Shown piece by piece: positions 44,433 through 54,783 of a stretch of DNA of 64,000 nucleotides. A program made the translations under genes and the position numbers. The DNA comes from Cellvibrio sp. 79 (GTDB lineage Bacteria; Pseudomonadota; Gammaproteobacteria; Pseudomonadales; Cellvibrionaceae). The stretch is from NCBI GenBank assembly GCA_003056245.1, contig MVDH01000002.1, positions 1-64,000 of the forward strand, given 5' to 3'. The notes beneath the pieces were generated by a model, which made no database searches, was not told where the DNA came from, and worked only from the letters and a program-made list of their open reading frames with translations. Each line of letters starts with the position of its first letter. Positions within the stretch are counted from its first letter, which is position 1.

Positions 44433-46043
44433 ATGCTGCGCTTGACGATCGCAAAAAAACTCATGTTGCTGGTGACAATTGCGTTGCTCGGTTTTGTCAT
44501 TAGTCAGGGATATTCCCAATGGGTTGAGCGCGCCAATAGCGGTCGTCTGGCGGAAGTTGAACGCCGGCTTTATCCCACACTGGAATTAACGACAGTAAAT
44601 CTGGGGTCGCTGTTGTTGATGGAACAACAAATTAATAGTTCGGTCACAACCGGCGATGAATCTGCGTTAGAGCATGCTGAAAAACACTATCAGGAAATTC
44701 GCGAAAATTTACAAAAACTTTCCGGACTGAATGCCAGCCTTGTCAATGAGGTCCAACAAATTGATACGCTCTTGCAGGATTGGTATGGCACTGCATCGCG
44801 CATCGCCAAAAGTTTTATCGGGGGCAATGTTGACTATGAAAAAATTGGCGCTGAAGCTGCCGCTAATGCGGACAAATTGAAAGCATTGCGTAAACAGTTG
44901 TCCACGATGAAAGAAAAAACCACTACCGAATTTACCAGTTCAATCAGCGAAACTGTTGATTCATCAAAAAGTGCAGGGCGTATTGCGCTGGCCATTGCAG
45001 CCTGCGCGGTGATTGCGCTATTAGTGATTAGTCTATTGATTAGTCGTTCAATTACCTCAAGTATTAATGAAGTAACTTCTTCGCTGAAAGAAATGTCATC
45101 TGGTGCCGGTGATTTAACCAAACGTATTGATTATCCGGGGCACGATGAAATTCGTTATCTCGTTAAGTACTTCAATGCTTTCGTTGAAAAGCTTCACAAT
45201 TCTTTTGCGAATGTCAGCCAGGATGTTGGTGGCCTGACCCAGGTCGCTTCACGCCTTACTAATTCAAGTAGTCAGAATCTTGGTCGTATTAACGAGCAGG
45301 CACGCGCAATTTCTTCAATGCGAACTTCTATAGAAGAGTTGATGAAAACCGTGAATGAAATTGCCGAGTTTGCCGGGCATGCGTCATCGCAAGCGCAAGA
45401 TGCAAGTTCAGCCGCCGCGCGTGGTAAAGATACGCTCACGGCCAATGTAACCACTATTAGCACCCTTGCAGAAGAAGTGCGTAGTGCAGCCAATGTTGTG
45501 AATCGTTTCGAAGAATTTTCTTCCGATGTCGGGCAATTACTCAACACAATTCAAACTGTCGCCGAACAAACCAATTTGCTGGCACTGAATGCGGCGATTG
45601 AAGCGGCGCGTGCGGGTGAACACGGGCGCGGGTTTGCTGTAGTTGCTGATGAAGTGCGCGGGCTTGCAGTGCGCACACGGCAAGCTACGGAAGAAATTCA
45701 TAAAGTGATTAGCGAATTACGTTCTGTTTCTGCCAGCGCGGTAACTGCAATGCAGGGTAGTGTGGAGCGTGCAAATCGCGGTGTGGAAGCAACTGCTGCT
45801 TCAGGTGAAGTGCTCAATTCTATTTTGAATAATGTGGAAACTATCAGCAGTATCAACGAAAAAATTGCAGCGGCAACGCAAGAACAAACTGTGACTTTTG
45901 CGCATGTTTCCGAACATGTAAACGGCATTTATCACAATACCCAGCTGGTAACCAGCACGACGAATGAATTGGATGAAATTAGTCGCGATATCGGTCACAT
46001 CAGCGAAGCTTTACGCAAAGTCGCGGGACAATTTCGCGTATAA
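44433..46043 (+). CDS. Methyl-accepting chemotaxis protein
   Basis: A 536-aa transmembrane chemoreceptor. TM1 is near residues 8-28, a four-helix-like periplasmic region covers about 35-185, TM2 is near 188-210 ([20 protein letters not shown]), then a HAMP domain ([19 protein letters not shown]) and the signalling hairpin tip with [20 protein letters not shown]. Ligand is unknown. GAGG lies 10 nt before the ATG. It precedes the porin/PstS-like pair by 105 bp, with a weak terminator-like hairpin between; a functional link is inferred only from proximity. Confidence 0.95.
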   Translation: MLRLTIAKKLMLLVTIALLGFVISQGYSQWVERANSGRLAEVERRLYPTLELTTVNLGSLLLMEQQINSSVTTGDESALEHAEKHYQEIRENLQKLSGLNASLVNEVQQIDTLLQDWYGTASRIAKSFIGGNVDYEKIGAEAAANADKLKALRKQLSTMKEKTTTEFTSSISETVDSSKSAGRIALAIAACAVIALLVISLLISRSITSSINEVTSSLKEMSSGAGDLTKRIDYPGHDEIRYLVKYFNAFVEKLHNSFANVSQDVGGLTQVASRLTNSSSQNLGRINEQARAISSMRTSIEELMKTVNEIAEFAGHASSQAQDASSAAARGKDTLTANVTTISTLAEEVRSAANVVNRFEEFSSDVGQLLNTIQTVAEQTNLLALNAAIEAARAGEHGRGFAVVADEVRGLAVRTRQATEEIHKVISELRSVSASAVTAMQGSVERANRGVEATAASGEVLNSILNNVETISSINEKIAAATQEQTVTFAHVSEHVNGIYHNTQLVTSTTNELDEISRDIGHISEALRKVAGQFRV

Positions 46044-46063
46044 ATCGATACATTCGATTTTTA

Positions 46064-46098
46064 TCTTGCCCACCCAGCGAGTGGACAAGAGGGATTTT
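46064..46098 (+). terminator. Candidate terminator after the chemoreceptor
   Basis: TCTTGCCCAC pairs with GTGGACAAGA (one G-U pair) across a 7-nt loop, followed by GGGATTTTTC. The T-run is short, so partial read-through is possible. Confidence 0.55.
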
Positions 46099-46148
46099 TC
46101 AGGGAGTTCATGCACGGGAGTGTGCGCAACAAGAGGAGTGGCAATGCA

Positions 46149-47369
46149 ATGAAAAAAATCAGCTCAAATCGTAAAAAGAATCACCTGGCCCTGGCAATTG
46201 CGCTTTTACTTACAGCATCGCTAGCGACTGCGGCAGATGTTAATTTCTCCGGCTTCTTATCAGTTGGGGGTGGCATGGTCGACGATGAGGATGCGGTTGG
46301 TTACGGTGGTTATGACGAAGACGATCTCACATTTGATCGCAACTTGCTGGGTTTGCAAGTCACTGGCCAAGTGAATGAAAAAGTCACGGCAACCGCACAA
46401 TTAATTGCGCGCAGCAACAATGATTATCAAGTCGATGCCGAATGGGCTTATTTAAGTTGGCAAGCGAACGATTCAATCAAAGTTCGCGCTGGCCGTTTGC
46501 GCACTCCCTTCTACATGTATTCGGATTTTCTGGATGTAGGTTATTCCTATACCTGGATTACGCCGCCGCAAGAAGTGTATTACTTGCCGTTCAATAACGT
46601 GGATGGTGTCGATATATATTTAACTGGCACGGTGGGAATTTTCGATACCAGCTTGCAAGCGTATTTCGGAAGCTTTACCGATGAGCTGACATTCAGTGGT
46701 GCTATTGCTGATGCTGAGACACGTAATCAAATGGGATTGTCCGGCACCATAGGAAAAGATTGGTGGACGTTACGCGCAGCGTACCATCAGGCTGATTTAA
46801 CGGTAGATGTAACTGGCTCGCCATTAAGTGCGACAACAACTATAGGAAGCTTCGCCAATACACTGCGCGCTTTAGGTTTTGGCAATAATGCAGATCGATT
46901 GTTGGTAGAAGAAGACGATGTCACCTTTACCGAAGTGGGTCTTAATATCGATACCGGTCGTTTTGTCGCCGCGGCTGAACATGTGGAGTTCGACCCCGGT
47001 GATGCGCTGCTATCAAAAAATATTCGCGAATATGTGATGGCCGGTGTGCGTGCCGGTGATTGGTTATTCCATGTCACCGCATCAAAAGCGAAAGATGAAG
47101 TTTCGCATCCGGAAACGGGTATTCCGGTCGGGCAGGCTTTACCTGTTGTCGGTAGCACTAACGTGCTGATCGGGACATTACAAGCGATCGCGCAGTCGCA
47201 AGTGGTTGAACGCGATGTACTTACGTTTGGTACCCGTTGGGATGTCACTACCGGCACCGCGATTAAATTCCAGTTCGATGATGTCGATAGCCCTGATGTT
47301 GTACTTCCCACCGGCACAATCAGCGGCCAGCAGAAAGTATTTTCTGTTGCTGTACAAACTGTTTTTTAA
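46149..47369 (+). CDS. Outer-membrane porin, copy 1
   Basis: A 406-aa beta-barrel protein with a signal peptide (KNHLALAIALLLTASLATA), then DVNFSGFLSVGGGMVDDE, many short alternating strands, and a terminal Phe (SVAVQTVF), all typical of trimeric porins. It resembles the second copy at 49279 throughout; in the N-terminal half DLTFDRNLLGLQVTGQV is identical. The start ATG at 46149 has GAGGAG upstream; earlier in-frame codons are unlikely. It is followed by a PstS-like gene 17 bp on, which makes a two-gene unit. Confidence 0.88.
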   Translation: MKKISSNRKKNHLALAIALLLTASLATAADVNFSGFLSVGGGMVDDEDAVGYGGYDEDDLTFDRNLLGLQVTGQVNEKVTATAQLIARSNNDYQVDAEWAYLSWQANDSIKVRAGRLRTPFYMYSDFLDVGYSYTWITPPQEVYYLPFNNVDGVDIYLTGTVGIFDTSLQAYFGSFTDELTFSGAIADAETRNQMGLSGTIGKDWWTLRAAYHQADLTVDVTGSPLSATTTIGSFANTLRALGFGNNADRLLVEEDDVTFTEVGLNIDTGRFVAAAEHVEFDPGDALLSKNIREYVMAGVRAGDWLFHVTASKAKDEVSHPETGIPVGQALPVVGSTNVLIGTLQAIAQSQVVERDVLTFGTRWDVTTGTAIKFQFDDVDSPDVVLPTGTISGQQKVFSVAVQTVF

Positions 47370-47385
47370 GAGGGAGGAGAACATC

Positions 47386-47811
47386 ATGAAAAAATTGCTC
47401 AATTCTCTCGCACTGTTATTTGTGCTCGTTGCTGCAAACCTGGCTTTTGCCGAGGTTGCGGTGATTGTGCATCCTTCATTGGGTGTCGATTCATTAACGG
47501 AAGATGATGTGTCGCGTTTGTTTCTCGGCAAAGCCAAAAGTTTTCCCGGGGGTGCTCAGGCGGTACCCATCAACCAGAATGAAGGTTCTGCCTCGCGCGA
47601 TAAATTCAATGAGGCCGTCTGTAAAAAGAATGCCAGCCAATACAAAGCGTATTGGTCTCAGCTGGTGTTTACCGGGAAAGGGACACCGCCCAAAGATGGC
47701 GGTGATGACGCCGCTGTTAAATCATTGATTGCGGCTAATCCGAACATGATCGGTTATGTCGATAGCAGCGTCGTGGATGCTTCAGTCAAGGTTGTCTATA
47801 AAATTCCGTAA
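47386..47811 (+). CDS. Small PstS-like periplasmic protein, copy 1
   Basis: A 141-aa exported protein with a signal peptide (NSLALLFVLVAANLAFA) and a PstS/phosphate-binding-like fold reduced to about 120 residues: EVAVIVHPSLGVDSLTEDDV, LFLGKAKSFPGGAQAVPINQ, DKFNEAVCKKNASQYKAYW and GYVDSSVV. A full PstS is about 320 aa, so this has a single lobe. It lies 17 bp after the porin gene with its own GGGAGGAG site. No ABC permease is near, so a binding or sensing role is more likely than ABC import. Confidence 0.82.
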   Translation: MKKLLNSLALLFVLVAANLAFAEVAVIVHPSLGVDSLTEDDVSRLFLGKAKSFPGGAQAVPINQNEGSASRDKFNEAVCKKNASQYKAYWSQLVFTGKGTPPKDGGDDAAVKSLIAANPNMIGYVDSSVVDASVKVVYKIP

Positions 47812-48098
47812 CGCGATAAAACCTATGGGTCAGTATCGCTGGCCCATGGGGCTAAAGCCGGTATTTTAAGAAACTGTAGACTGGTCCACGTTTTTGGCGT
47901 CTAAATTGGTAAAAATTTGACATCAATGGCATGATCAGTGAATAAATATGACAAAAGACGCATGCGGTGATTGAGAGACACCCCATGCAATAATCCCTTC
48001 TACACCCTTTGCTCCCCCCTTTTTTGGGAGCCATTCCTCTCTATCCTCAACAAATTACGTAGCGTTGGTTTTATCACTGGTTTTATGGATCTTTAGCA

Positions 48099-49046
48099 AT
48101 GAAATGGTTTCTCGCTCTTGGCTATTTGCTGATCAGCTCGTCAGTTTTCGCAACCCTGAACAATGGTATTAAAGCCTATGAACGGCAAGAGTACGATCAG
48201 GCGTTAGCGGAGTTCAAAACCCTTGCCTCCGTTGGTAATGCCGAAGCTCGTTATTACCTCGGTTTAATGCAAAAAAATGGTTACGCCATGCCGCAAGATC
48301 CGGGGCGTGCACTAGGCTGGTTTAAGAAAGCGGCCAGTCAGGGGTATGCCCCCGCCTATCGTGAACTGGGAAAAATGTATTTATCTGGCGATGGCGTTAA
48401 AGCCGATATTGAAGCGGCTATTGATGCGTTGACCGATGCGGCAGAAAAAGGCGACGAACCGGCGCAAATGGAATTGGCGCTGTTGTACAACAGCGGTGAA
48501 AAAATCGAAAAAAACCCGGCAGAGGCCCAGCGGTGGTTTGAGTTGGCAGCAGCACAGGGCAACGTGCAGGCGCAATATCAATTGGCCAATGCATTGTATG
48601 AAGGCAGCGGAGCGGGCAAGAACGTTGAGCAGGCCCTCAAGTGGTATCAGCAAGCGGCTGCTGCCGGCCATGTGGATGCGCAATACACCCTGGCTTATTT
48701 GTACATGGATGGTCAGGCCATCCCCCAGGATTACCCACGCGCGTTCGGATTGTTTGAGCAAGCAGCGCAAGCGGGTAATCGCAACGCACAATATATGTTG
48801 GGCTATATGCTCGATCAGGGTATGGGTGTTGCCAAAAACTCCAAAGTCGCATTCGACTGGTATTTAAAAGCGGCGCAGCAAGGTTATGACGAAGCACAAT
48901 TAATTGTTGGCTACATGTATTTCACCGGCAAGGGTGCCACCAAAAACGCCGCGCTTGCGGAAGATTGGTTAGGAAAAGCCGTTGCGCAGGGCAATGCCAA
49001 AGCGCAGAAATTATTGGATGAAATGCATCGCGCTGCGAAAAAGTAA
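48099..49046 (+). CDS. Sel1-repeat protein, periplasmic
   Basis: A 315-aa exported protein with a signal peptide (WFLALGYLLISSSVFA) and about seven to eight Sel1/TPR-like repeats of the pattern AxxWFxxAAxxGxxxAxxxLGxxY, such as ALGWFKKAASQGYAPAYREL and ALKWYQQAAAAGHVDAQYTL. Sel1 proteins are scaffolds in signalling and envelope complexes. It sits between the two porin/PstS-like units, which suggests a link to them. There is no strong ribosome site. Confidence 0.88.
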   Translation: MKWFLALGYLLISSSVFATLNNGIKAYERQEYDQALAEFKTLASVGNAEARYYLGLMQKNGYAMPQDPGRALGWFKKAASQGYAPAYRELGKMYLSGDGVKADIEAAIDALTDAAEKGDEPAQMELALLYNSGEKIEKNPAEAQRWFELAAAQGNVQAQYQLANALYEGSGAGKNVEQALKWYQQAAAAGHVDAQYTLAYLYMDGQAIPQDYPRAFGLFEQAAQAGNRNAQYMLGYMLDQGMGVAKNSKVAFDWYLKAAQQGYDEAQLIVGYMYFTGKGATKNAALAEDWLGKAVAQGNAKAQKLLDEMHRAAKK

Positions 49047-49278
49047 CTAACGTTTTATTAACCAATTTTTTTAACGGAATATTTTTTAATAGAAAATCCG
49101 TAATAGAGAAGTTGAACAAAGATTTCTGTGTTGCGATGAATGTTTCACTAAGAAAACAACTCGTGCACTGGATACCAACCGGCACCAGATTATCTTCAAG
49201 AGGGAGAGTATCAATTCCTGCTGGTTGGGTAAGCGTGTTTAATCCAAAAGCATAGCGAACTTCAGGAGAAGCTATTCG

Positions 49279-50442
49279 ATGATGTTAATTAAAAACACAC
49301 ACAAAAAGCACGGCCTTGCTCTGGCTGTTGCGACCATGATGTTAACGCCCTGGGCGCTGGCAGCTGATGTGAACGTCTCCGGGTTTTTATCGGTAGGCGG
49401 GGGGATGGTCGATGATGAGAACAGTGTTTCCTATGACGGCTATAGCGAAGAAGATCTCACCTTTGATCGCAACCTGTTGGGCTTGCAAGTCACTGGTCAA
49501 GTCAGCGAAAAAATTTCCGCAACTGCACAGTTAATCGCGCGCAGTGAAAAAGATTACGAAGTCACGGCCGAGTGGGCGTACCTCACCTGGCAAGCATCCG
49601 ACAACGGTAAAGTCCGTGCGGGGCGCTTGCGTACTCCTTTGTACATGTATTCGGATTATCTCGACGTAGGTTATTCCTACCCCTGGATCAGTGCGCCGAA
49701 TGAAGTGTACTACCTGCCATTTAACAATGTGGATGGTGTGGATTACTACGTTACCGGCGCGCTCGGCAGCTTTGATACCAGTTTCCAGGCGTATTTCGGT
49801 AGCTTTGATTCCGAGTTCGCATTTGAAGACGGCACCGAAGGTTTTGCCAGTTTACGCAATCAAATGGGCGTTGCTGCAACCTTTGGTAAGGACTGGTGGA
49901 ACTTCCGTGCCGCTTATCATCAAGCGGATTTGACCGTAGATATCTTTAGTGATGATTTGACAGCGTTAGTTGCCGGATTGGCAGCTAGTCCGTTTGCGTC
50001 CAAAGTAGCAGATATCACTATTAATGAAGACAAGGCAACCTTCGGGCAGATCGGCCTTAATATTGATACCGGTATGTTTGTCGCTGCTGCTGAGCACGTT
50101 GAGTTCGAAGTAAAAGACACTTTACTGGCCAAAAACGTGCGCGATTACGTAATGGTCGGTGTGCGTGTTGGGGATTTCCTATTCCATGTCACCGGTTCAA
50201 AAGCGGACGATGAAATTGTTGAAGGATTGGCTGACGGAATTCCTGCGTCCCCACAAACCCAACCGCTTATCAATGGCTTGAACGCTGCAGCGGCTGCGCG
50301 TGATGTAGATCGCGAAGTTATCAGCTTTGGCACACGCTGGGACGTAGCGTCAGGTACTGCGCTCAAGTTCCAGGTCGATGATGTCGATGACATAAAAGGC
50401 GAGCAGAAAGTTTATTCTGTTGCCTTACAAGCCGTGTTTTAA
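49279..50442 (+). CDS. Outer-membrane porin, copy 2
   Basis: A 387-aa porin with a signal peptide (LALAVATMMLTPWALAA) and the same architecture as copy 1, including DVNVSGFLSVGGGMVDDEN and DLTFDRNLLGLQVTGQV. It ends in Phe (VYSVALQAVF). Compared with copy 1 it differs mainly in the barrel middle, where surface loops would be (around residues 225-245 and 310-340), as expected if the two pass different solutes. A second start codon lies one codon later. It is followed 12 bp on by the second PstS-like gene. Confidence 0.88.
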   Translation: MMLIKNTHKKHGLALAVATMMLTPWALAADVNVSGFLSVGGGMVDDENSVSYDGYSEEDLTFDRNLLGLQVTGQVSEKISATAQLIARSEKDYEVTAEWAYLTWQASDNGKVRAGRLRTPLYMYSDYLDVGYSYPWISAPNEVYYLPFNNVDGVDYYVTGALGSFDTSFQAYFGSFDSEFAFEDGTEGFASLRNQMGVAATFGKDWWNFRAAYHQADLTVDIFSDDLTALVAGLAASPFASKVADITINEDKATFGQIGLNIDTGMFVAAAEHVEFEVKDTLLAKNVRDYVMVGVRVGDFLFHVTGSKADDEIVEGLADGIPASPQTQPLINGLNAAAAARDVDREVISFGTRWDVASGTALKFQVDDVDDIKGEQKVYSVALQAVF

Positions 50443-50454
50443 GGAGCTGCACAC

Positions 50455-50880
50455 ATGAAAAATGTCATTAAATCATTGGCTGCAGTGGTAGCTTTAAGTG
50501 TTTCCGGTTTTGCTATGGCGGAAGTCGCTGTAATTGTTCATCCGTCTGCCGGTTTTAACTCGCTGACGGAGGATGATATTTCGCGTATTTTCCTCGGCAA
50601 GAGCAAAAGCTTCCCCGGCGGTGGCCAAGCGGTGCCGGTGAACCAGAACGAAGGTTCTGCGACGCGCGATAAATTCAACGAAGCGGTATGTAAGAAAAAC
50701 GCGAGCCAATATAAAGCCTATTGGTCGCAGCTCGTATTCACTGGTAAAGGCACTCCACCCAAAGATGCAGGCGACGATGCGGCGGTAAAAGCCCAGGTAG
50801 CTGCTAATCCCAATGCGATTGGTTATGTTGATGCCAGCGCCGTGGATGCCAGCGTAAAAGTGGTGTTCAAGCTGCCTTAA
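50455..50880 (+). CDS. Small PstS-like periplasmic protein, copy 2
   Basis: A 141-aa exported protein, about 85% identical by eye to copy 1 over the mature part; the block NASQYKAYWSQLVFTGKGTP is unchanged. The changes are mostly conservative, with a few at the start (PSAGFNSLTEDD) and end. A porin stop and AAGGAG lie just upstream. This unit is therefore a duplicate of the first; a terminator follows at 50898. Confidence 0.82.
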   Translation: MKNVIKSLAAVVALSVSGFAMAEVAVIVHPSAGFNSLTEDDISRIFLGKSKSFPGGGQAVPVNQNEGSATRDKFNEAVCKKNASQYKAYWSQLVFTGKGTPPKDAGDDAAVKAQVAANPNAIGYVDASAVDASVKVVFKLP

Positions 50881-50897
50881 TCCGGTAGTTACACCTG

Positions 50898-50922
50898 AAA
50901 AGCCCGCTCAATGCGGGCTTTT
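50898..50922 (+). terminator. Terminator after PstS-like copy 2
   Basis: AAAAGCCCGC (50898-50907) and GCGGGCTTTT (50913-50922) with a 5-nt loop, then more Ts. It ends the porin-2 unit. Confidence 0.9.
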
Positions 50923-51023
50923 TTATAGCCAATAAAAATCCCTGTTGCAGCCCCAACTAGGCTAAAATGCGCGCCTTTCAACGAGTTAGCCCTTTTCCGT
51001 CGTACAGCCCAGAGAATATATCC

Positions 51024-52613
51024 GTGATTTCCACCGCCAATATCACCATGCAATTTGGTGCAAAACCCCTGTTTGAAAATGTGTCCGTCAAATTCAATAA
51101 CAGCAATCGCTATGGCCTGATCGGCGCTAACGGTTGTGGTAAATCCACCTTTATGAAAATTCTCGGTGGTGACCTTGAGCCTTCTGCCGGGCAGGTGATG
51201 CTGGAGCCCAACACTCGCCTGGGTAAATTAAAACAGGATCAGTTTGCCTACGAAGAATATACGGTGGTGGATACAGTAATCATGGGACACACCGAGCTCT
51301 GGGCAGTAAAGGCAGAGCGCGACCGCATTTATGCATTGCCCGAGATGAGTGAAGACGATGGGATGCGGGTAGCGGAACTGGAAGTCGCTTTCGCGGAAAT
51401 GGATGGTTACACCGCTGAATCGCGTGCAGGTGAGTTACTGCTCGGGCTGGATATTCCCGTGGAGCAACATTTCGGTCTGATGAGCGCAGTAGCGCCAGGC
51501 TGGAAATTACGTGTATTGCTGGCACAGGCGCTATTTTCCGATCCGGAAGTCTTATTGCTGGACGAGCCGACCAACAACCTCGACATCAATACCATTCGCT
51601 GGCTCGAAACCATCCTGAGTGAGCGCAACAGCACCATTATCATCATTTCGCATGACCGCCATTTCCTGAATGCGGTGTGCACCCATATGGCGGATCTCGA
51701 TTACGGTGAGTTGCGGGTATATCCCGGTAATTATGATGATTACATGATGGCATCCACCCAGGCGCGCGAAAAACTAGTCAATGAAAACGCCAAGAAAAAA
51801 GCACAAATTGCAGAATTGCAAACCTTCGTAAGTCGCTTCTCGGCGAATGCGTCCAAAGCAAAGCAGGCGACGTCGCGCGCGCGTCAAATTGAAAAAATCC
51901 AGTTGGACGATATCAAACCGTCCAGTCGTGTGAGCCCCTACATTAAATTCACCCAAAATAAAAAGCTGCATCGCCAGGCGGTAACCCTGGAGCAAGTCAG
52001 TAAGGGTTATGATCGCCCGTTATTTACGGATTTAAGTTTGCAGGTAGAAGCTGGTGAGCGCATCGCTATCATCGGCCCTAACGGCGCGGGTAAAACCACA
52101 TTGCTGCGTTGTTTATACGGCGATTTGCAACCGGACAGCGGCACCGTTAAATGGGCCGAGCAAGCTGAAATTGGTTATTTCGCGCAGGATCACGCCGCTG
52201 ATTTTGCCGATGACAGCAATTTATTTGATTGGATGAAGCAGTGGACCAAAGGTGATGAGCAATTGGTGCGCGGTGCACTGGGTCGCATGCTTTTTTCTAA
52301 CGACGAAGTAAAGAAAAATGTAAAAGTATTATCCGGTGGTGAAAAAGGCCGCATGCTGTTTGGCAAGCTAAGCCTGGTAAACCCCAATGTTTTATTAATG
52401 GACGAACCGACCAACCACCTGGATATGGAATCAATCGAGGCATTAAACCTTGCATTGGAAAACTATCCGGGTACGTTGGTTTTTGTCAGCCATGACCGTG
52501 AATTTGTATCATCCCTCGCCACCCGCATTATTGATATGCAGCCGTCAGGTATTATCGATTTCCACGGTAACTACGAAGATTATTTACGCAGCCAGGGAAT
52601 CTATACCATTTAA
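51024..52613 (+). CDS. ybiT: ABC-F family ATPase, YbiT
   Basis: A 529-aa ABC-F protein with two ATPase domains and no membrane part. Walker [10 protein letters not shown] and GPNGAGKTT; signature motif [12 protein letters not shown] in the second; Walker [13 protein letters not shown] and [12 protein letters not shown]; Ala/Lys-rich linker [20 protein letters not shown] between them. ABC-F proteins bind the ribosomal E site and relieve stalling. Strong agreement with E. coli YbiT. The start is GTG 51024 ([12 protein letters not shown]), the aligned N-terminus; the frame is open 19 codons upstream. Confidence 0.95.
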   Translation: MISTANITMQFGAKPLFENVSVKFNNSNRYGLIGANGCGKSTFMKILGGDLEPSAGQVMLEPNTRLGKLKQDQFAYEEYTVVDTVIMGHTELWAVKAERDRIYALPEMSEDDGMRVAELEVAFAEMDGYTAESRAGELLLGLDIPVEQHFGLMSAVAPGWKLRVLLAQALFSDPEVLLLDEPTNNLDINTIRWLETILSERNSTIIIISHDRHFLNAVCTHMADLDYGELRVYPGNYDDYMMASTQAREKLVNENAKKKAQIAELQTFVSRFSANASKAKQATSRARQIEKIQLDDIKPSSRVSPYIKFTQNKKLHRQAVTLEQVSKGYDRPLFTDLSLQVEAGERIAIIGPNGAGKTTLLRCLYGDLQPDSGTVKWAEQAEIGYFAQDHAADFADDSNLFDWMKQWTKGDEQLVRGALGRMLFSNDEVKKNVKVLSGGEKGRMLFGKLSLVNPNVLLMDEPTNHLDMESIEALNLALENYPGTLVFVSHDREFVSSLATRIIDMQPSGIIDFHGNYEDYLRSQGIYTI

Positions 52614-52906
52614 TTTGTACCTGTAATTTATCCATACAAAGGCATCAGGGACGTGCCTGCTTCTGTGTTTATCAATTGCAAAATTTCCTTCTCCTCACCT
52701 TTCTTCCTATTGTTCTTCGATTTGTAATAATTACTGCAAATACATGCAGTTTTTATCTTTTCTGTTAATCCCTCAGCAAAAAAACCAGAAATGCGATGAA
52801 AAATATGCCTCTTTTGCAGGTAAATACACATTTTTATTTTATTTGTGCGATTGGTATAACCTTTGCGTTGTATTGCAGTACGTAACATAAATGAGGAGTA
52901 AAAATC

Positions 52907-53491
52907 ATGTTTAAAAAACACATTTTATTTTTATGCGCAGGTTTGTTTGGTTCAGCTGCTGTAATGGCACAATCAGATGATGCATGGCGGTTAAGTCCGG
53001 AGTTTTCTATCGGTGCCGGTTACGGGTTAACAAAATTAAAAGACGGTGATTTTGATGAAGATGAAGCAGCAAAAAAAGTTTTTGCTGTAGTGAAATTTAA
53101 CGAATACATCGGCTTGGAAGCACAGTACATTGATTTTGATGATGCCGGAAATGGTGCGTTGAATTTCGATGCAAAAGGTAAAGCGCTGGACCTCATATTG
53201 GAATTACCCGTTTCAGAAGGTTTCTCTGTTTACGCTAAAGGTGGTCAATTGTGGTGGGATGCTGACACCAGTATCGATACCGAATCTTTTGTCCTGAGCG
53301 ATGACTATGATGGTGATGAAACATTCTGGGGTGTTGGTGCCAAATTTCGTTTAGCCGAGCATCTGGATTTAAGAGTTGAATACGAGCGTTTTAATTTTGA
53401 AATTTCACGTGATGAAATTGATGTACTCCAGCCAAATGATATTGATATGGACGTTGACTACGCTAACGTGAATTTACAGTTTACTTTTTAA
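52907..53491 (+). CDS. Small outer-membrane beta-barrel protein
   Basis: A 194-aa exported protein, signal peptide FLCAGLFGSAAVMA, then alternating strands ending VDYANVNLQFTF with terminal Phe, the usual C-terminal sorting signal. It matches the eight-strand OmpX/OmpA-type barrel, rich in Asp/Glu. Specific role unknown. AGGAG lies upstream of the ATG; the 293 bp before it are AT-rich, with no other gene. Confidence 0.75.
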   Translation: MFKKHILFLCAGLFGSAAVMAQSDDAWRLSPEFSIGAGYGLTKLKDGDFDEDEAAKKVFAVVKFNEYIGLEAQYIDFDDAGNGALNFDAKGKALDLILELPVSEGFSVYAKGGQLWWDADTSIDTESFVLSDDYDGDETFWGVGAKFRLAEHLDLRVEYERFNFEISRDEIDVLQPNDIDMDVDYANVNLQFTF

Positions 53492-53604
53492 TTAATTGTA
53501 AAAGCGTTGTGTGAATAGCTGAAAACTTTAGAGGATTCATTGACCTGTTTTAATTTTTTTCAAGACAGAAATTTTCCTGAAGGTTACAGTTATAAATAGT
53601 ATGA

Positions 53605-53653
53605 AAAAATTATGCTGGCCCAATTTAAATAAAATTGGGCCAGCATAATTTTT
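53605..53653. terminator. 22-bp perfect hairpin, bidirectional terminator
   Basis: The 22 bases at 53605-53626 (centred on TATGCTGGCCCA) pair perfectly with 53632-53653 across a 5-nt loop (AAATA). The arms begin in A and end in T, so the hairpin can terminate both the beta-barrel gene (plus) and the SDR gene (minus), which converge here. Stem length is unusually great. Confidence 0.92.
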
Positions 53654-53663
53654 ATGTATTAAT

Positions 53664-54566
53664 TTACGGTGTGTGTTGTCCTCCAGTAACGCCAATTACT
53701 TCAGCTGTTATGTAGCTTGATTCTTGCGACGCAAGAAAAACAAATGCTGGTGCAAGCTCAGCCGGCTGACCCGGGCGTCCCATCGGTGTTTTCTCTCCAA
53801 AATGTTTTAGTTTTTCCGGAGGCTGGCCACCGCTTTGTTGTAATGGTGTCCATACGGGACCGGGCGCGACTGCATTCACTCGAATACCTTTCGCTATCAA
53901 GGTTTTTGCAAGGCTTTTGGTGAATGCGGTAATGGCACCTTTAGTCGATGAATAAGCAAGTAACCCCGCCGATGGTTGGTAAGATTGAATAGAGGTATTG
54001 TTAATAATGCTAGCGCCTGGCGGCATATGAGGCACAGCTGCTTTGGTTATCCAGAACGTAGCAAACACATTGGTCGAATAAATTTTAGTGAACTCTTCTG
54101 TGGTAATGTCTTCCACATCCTCCACAAATTGTTGCTTGGCGGCGTTATTAACGAGAATATCAATAGAGCCGAGAACCTCCACGGTTTTTTCTACCAGTGT
54201 TGTACAAAATTTTTCATCGGTGATATCACCCGGGACACCATAAGATTTATGCCCTGCTTCACTCAAGATGCGCAACGTATCGCGTGCATCAACTTCTTCG
54301 CTGGGTAAATAATTAATTACTACATCTGCCCCCTCGCGTGCAAACGCAATAGCAACTGCACGTCCAATTCCTGAATCACCACCGGTGATTAATGCCTTTC
54401 GTCCTGTTAAGCGCCCGGCACCACGATAAGTATGCTCGCCGTGATCCGCGTGCGGTTTAAGGATTTTATCCAATCCGGGTTCGGGTTGCATTTCGTCAGG
54501 AATTCCCACTATTTTCGGGTATTGGCTGCGCGGGTCTTGCATCGTGTACTGATCTGGTTTGCTCAT
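53664..54566 (-). CDS. SDR family oxidoreductase
   Basis: A 300-aa NAD(P)-dependent short-chain dehydrogenase with a ~45-residue N-terminal extension (SKPDQYTMQDPRSQYPKI), as in the YghA/YhdF group of general-stress SDRs. Cofactor loop is ALITGGDSGIGRAVA; NNAA is present (DILVNNAAKQ); catalytic Ser (NNTSIQ) and Y-x-x-x-K (AYSSTKGAI) are intact. Substrate unknown. ATG 54566 is used; one at 54581 lies five codons earlier. It begins the stress cluster. Confidence 0.92.
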   Translation of the reverse strand: MSKPDQYTMQDPRSQYPKIVGIPDEMQPEPGLDKILKPHADHGEHTYRGAGRLTGRKALITGGDSGIGRAVAIAFAREGADVVINYLPSEEVDARDTLRILSEAGHKSYGVPGDITDEKFCTTLVEKTVEVLGSIDILVNNAAKQQFVEDVEDITTEEFTKIYSTNVFATFWITKAAVPHMPPGASIINNTSIQSYQPSAGLLAYSSTKGAITAFTKSLAKTLIAKGIRVNAVAPGPVWTPLQQSGGQPPEKLKHFGEKTPMGRPGQPAELAPAFVFLASQESSYITAEVIGVTGGQHTP

Positions 54567-54783
54567 AATATTTTCCACCAATGATTTTTAAAAATTAAAA
54601 ATAATTATTCGCCTTAACTTTCGTTAAAGAGATGAATAAAACGACTGCTGAACTTTAAAGATGGCAATAATGTCAACATCTAAAACACATTGTTTAATGT
54701 GGAATGAAGAGTTGTCTATTTAGTGACAAGCTTCATCTTTAAAAAGTTGCAGAAGAGTTGGTTCGGGCTTTAAGGAGGTTGCA

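Noticed and set aside
47386-47811. Upstream extension (from 47206) of PstS-like copy 1
   Set aside because: It runs through the porin gene; the ATG at 47386 starts a signal peptide and has GGGAGGAG.
46149-50880. Assembly error as explanation of the porin duplication
   Set aside because: The two copies differ at many positions, especially in porin loops, and a different gene lies between them.
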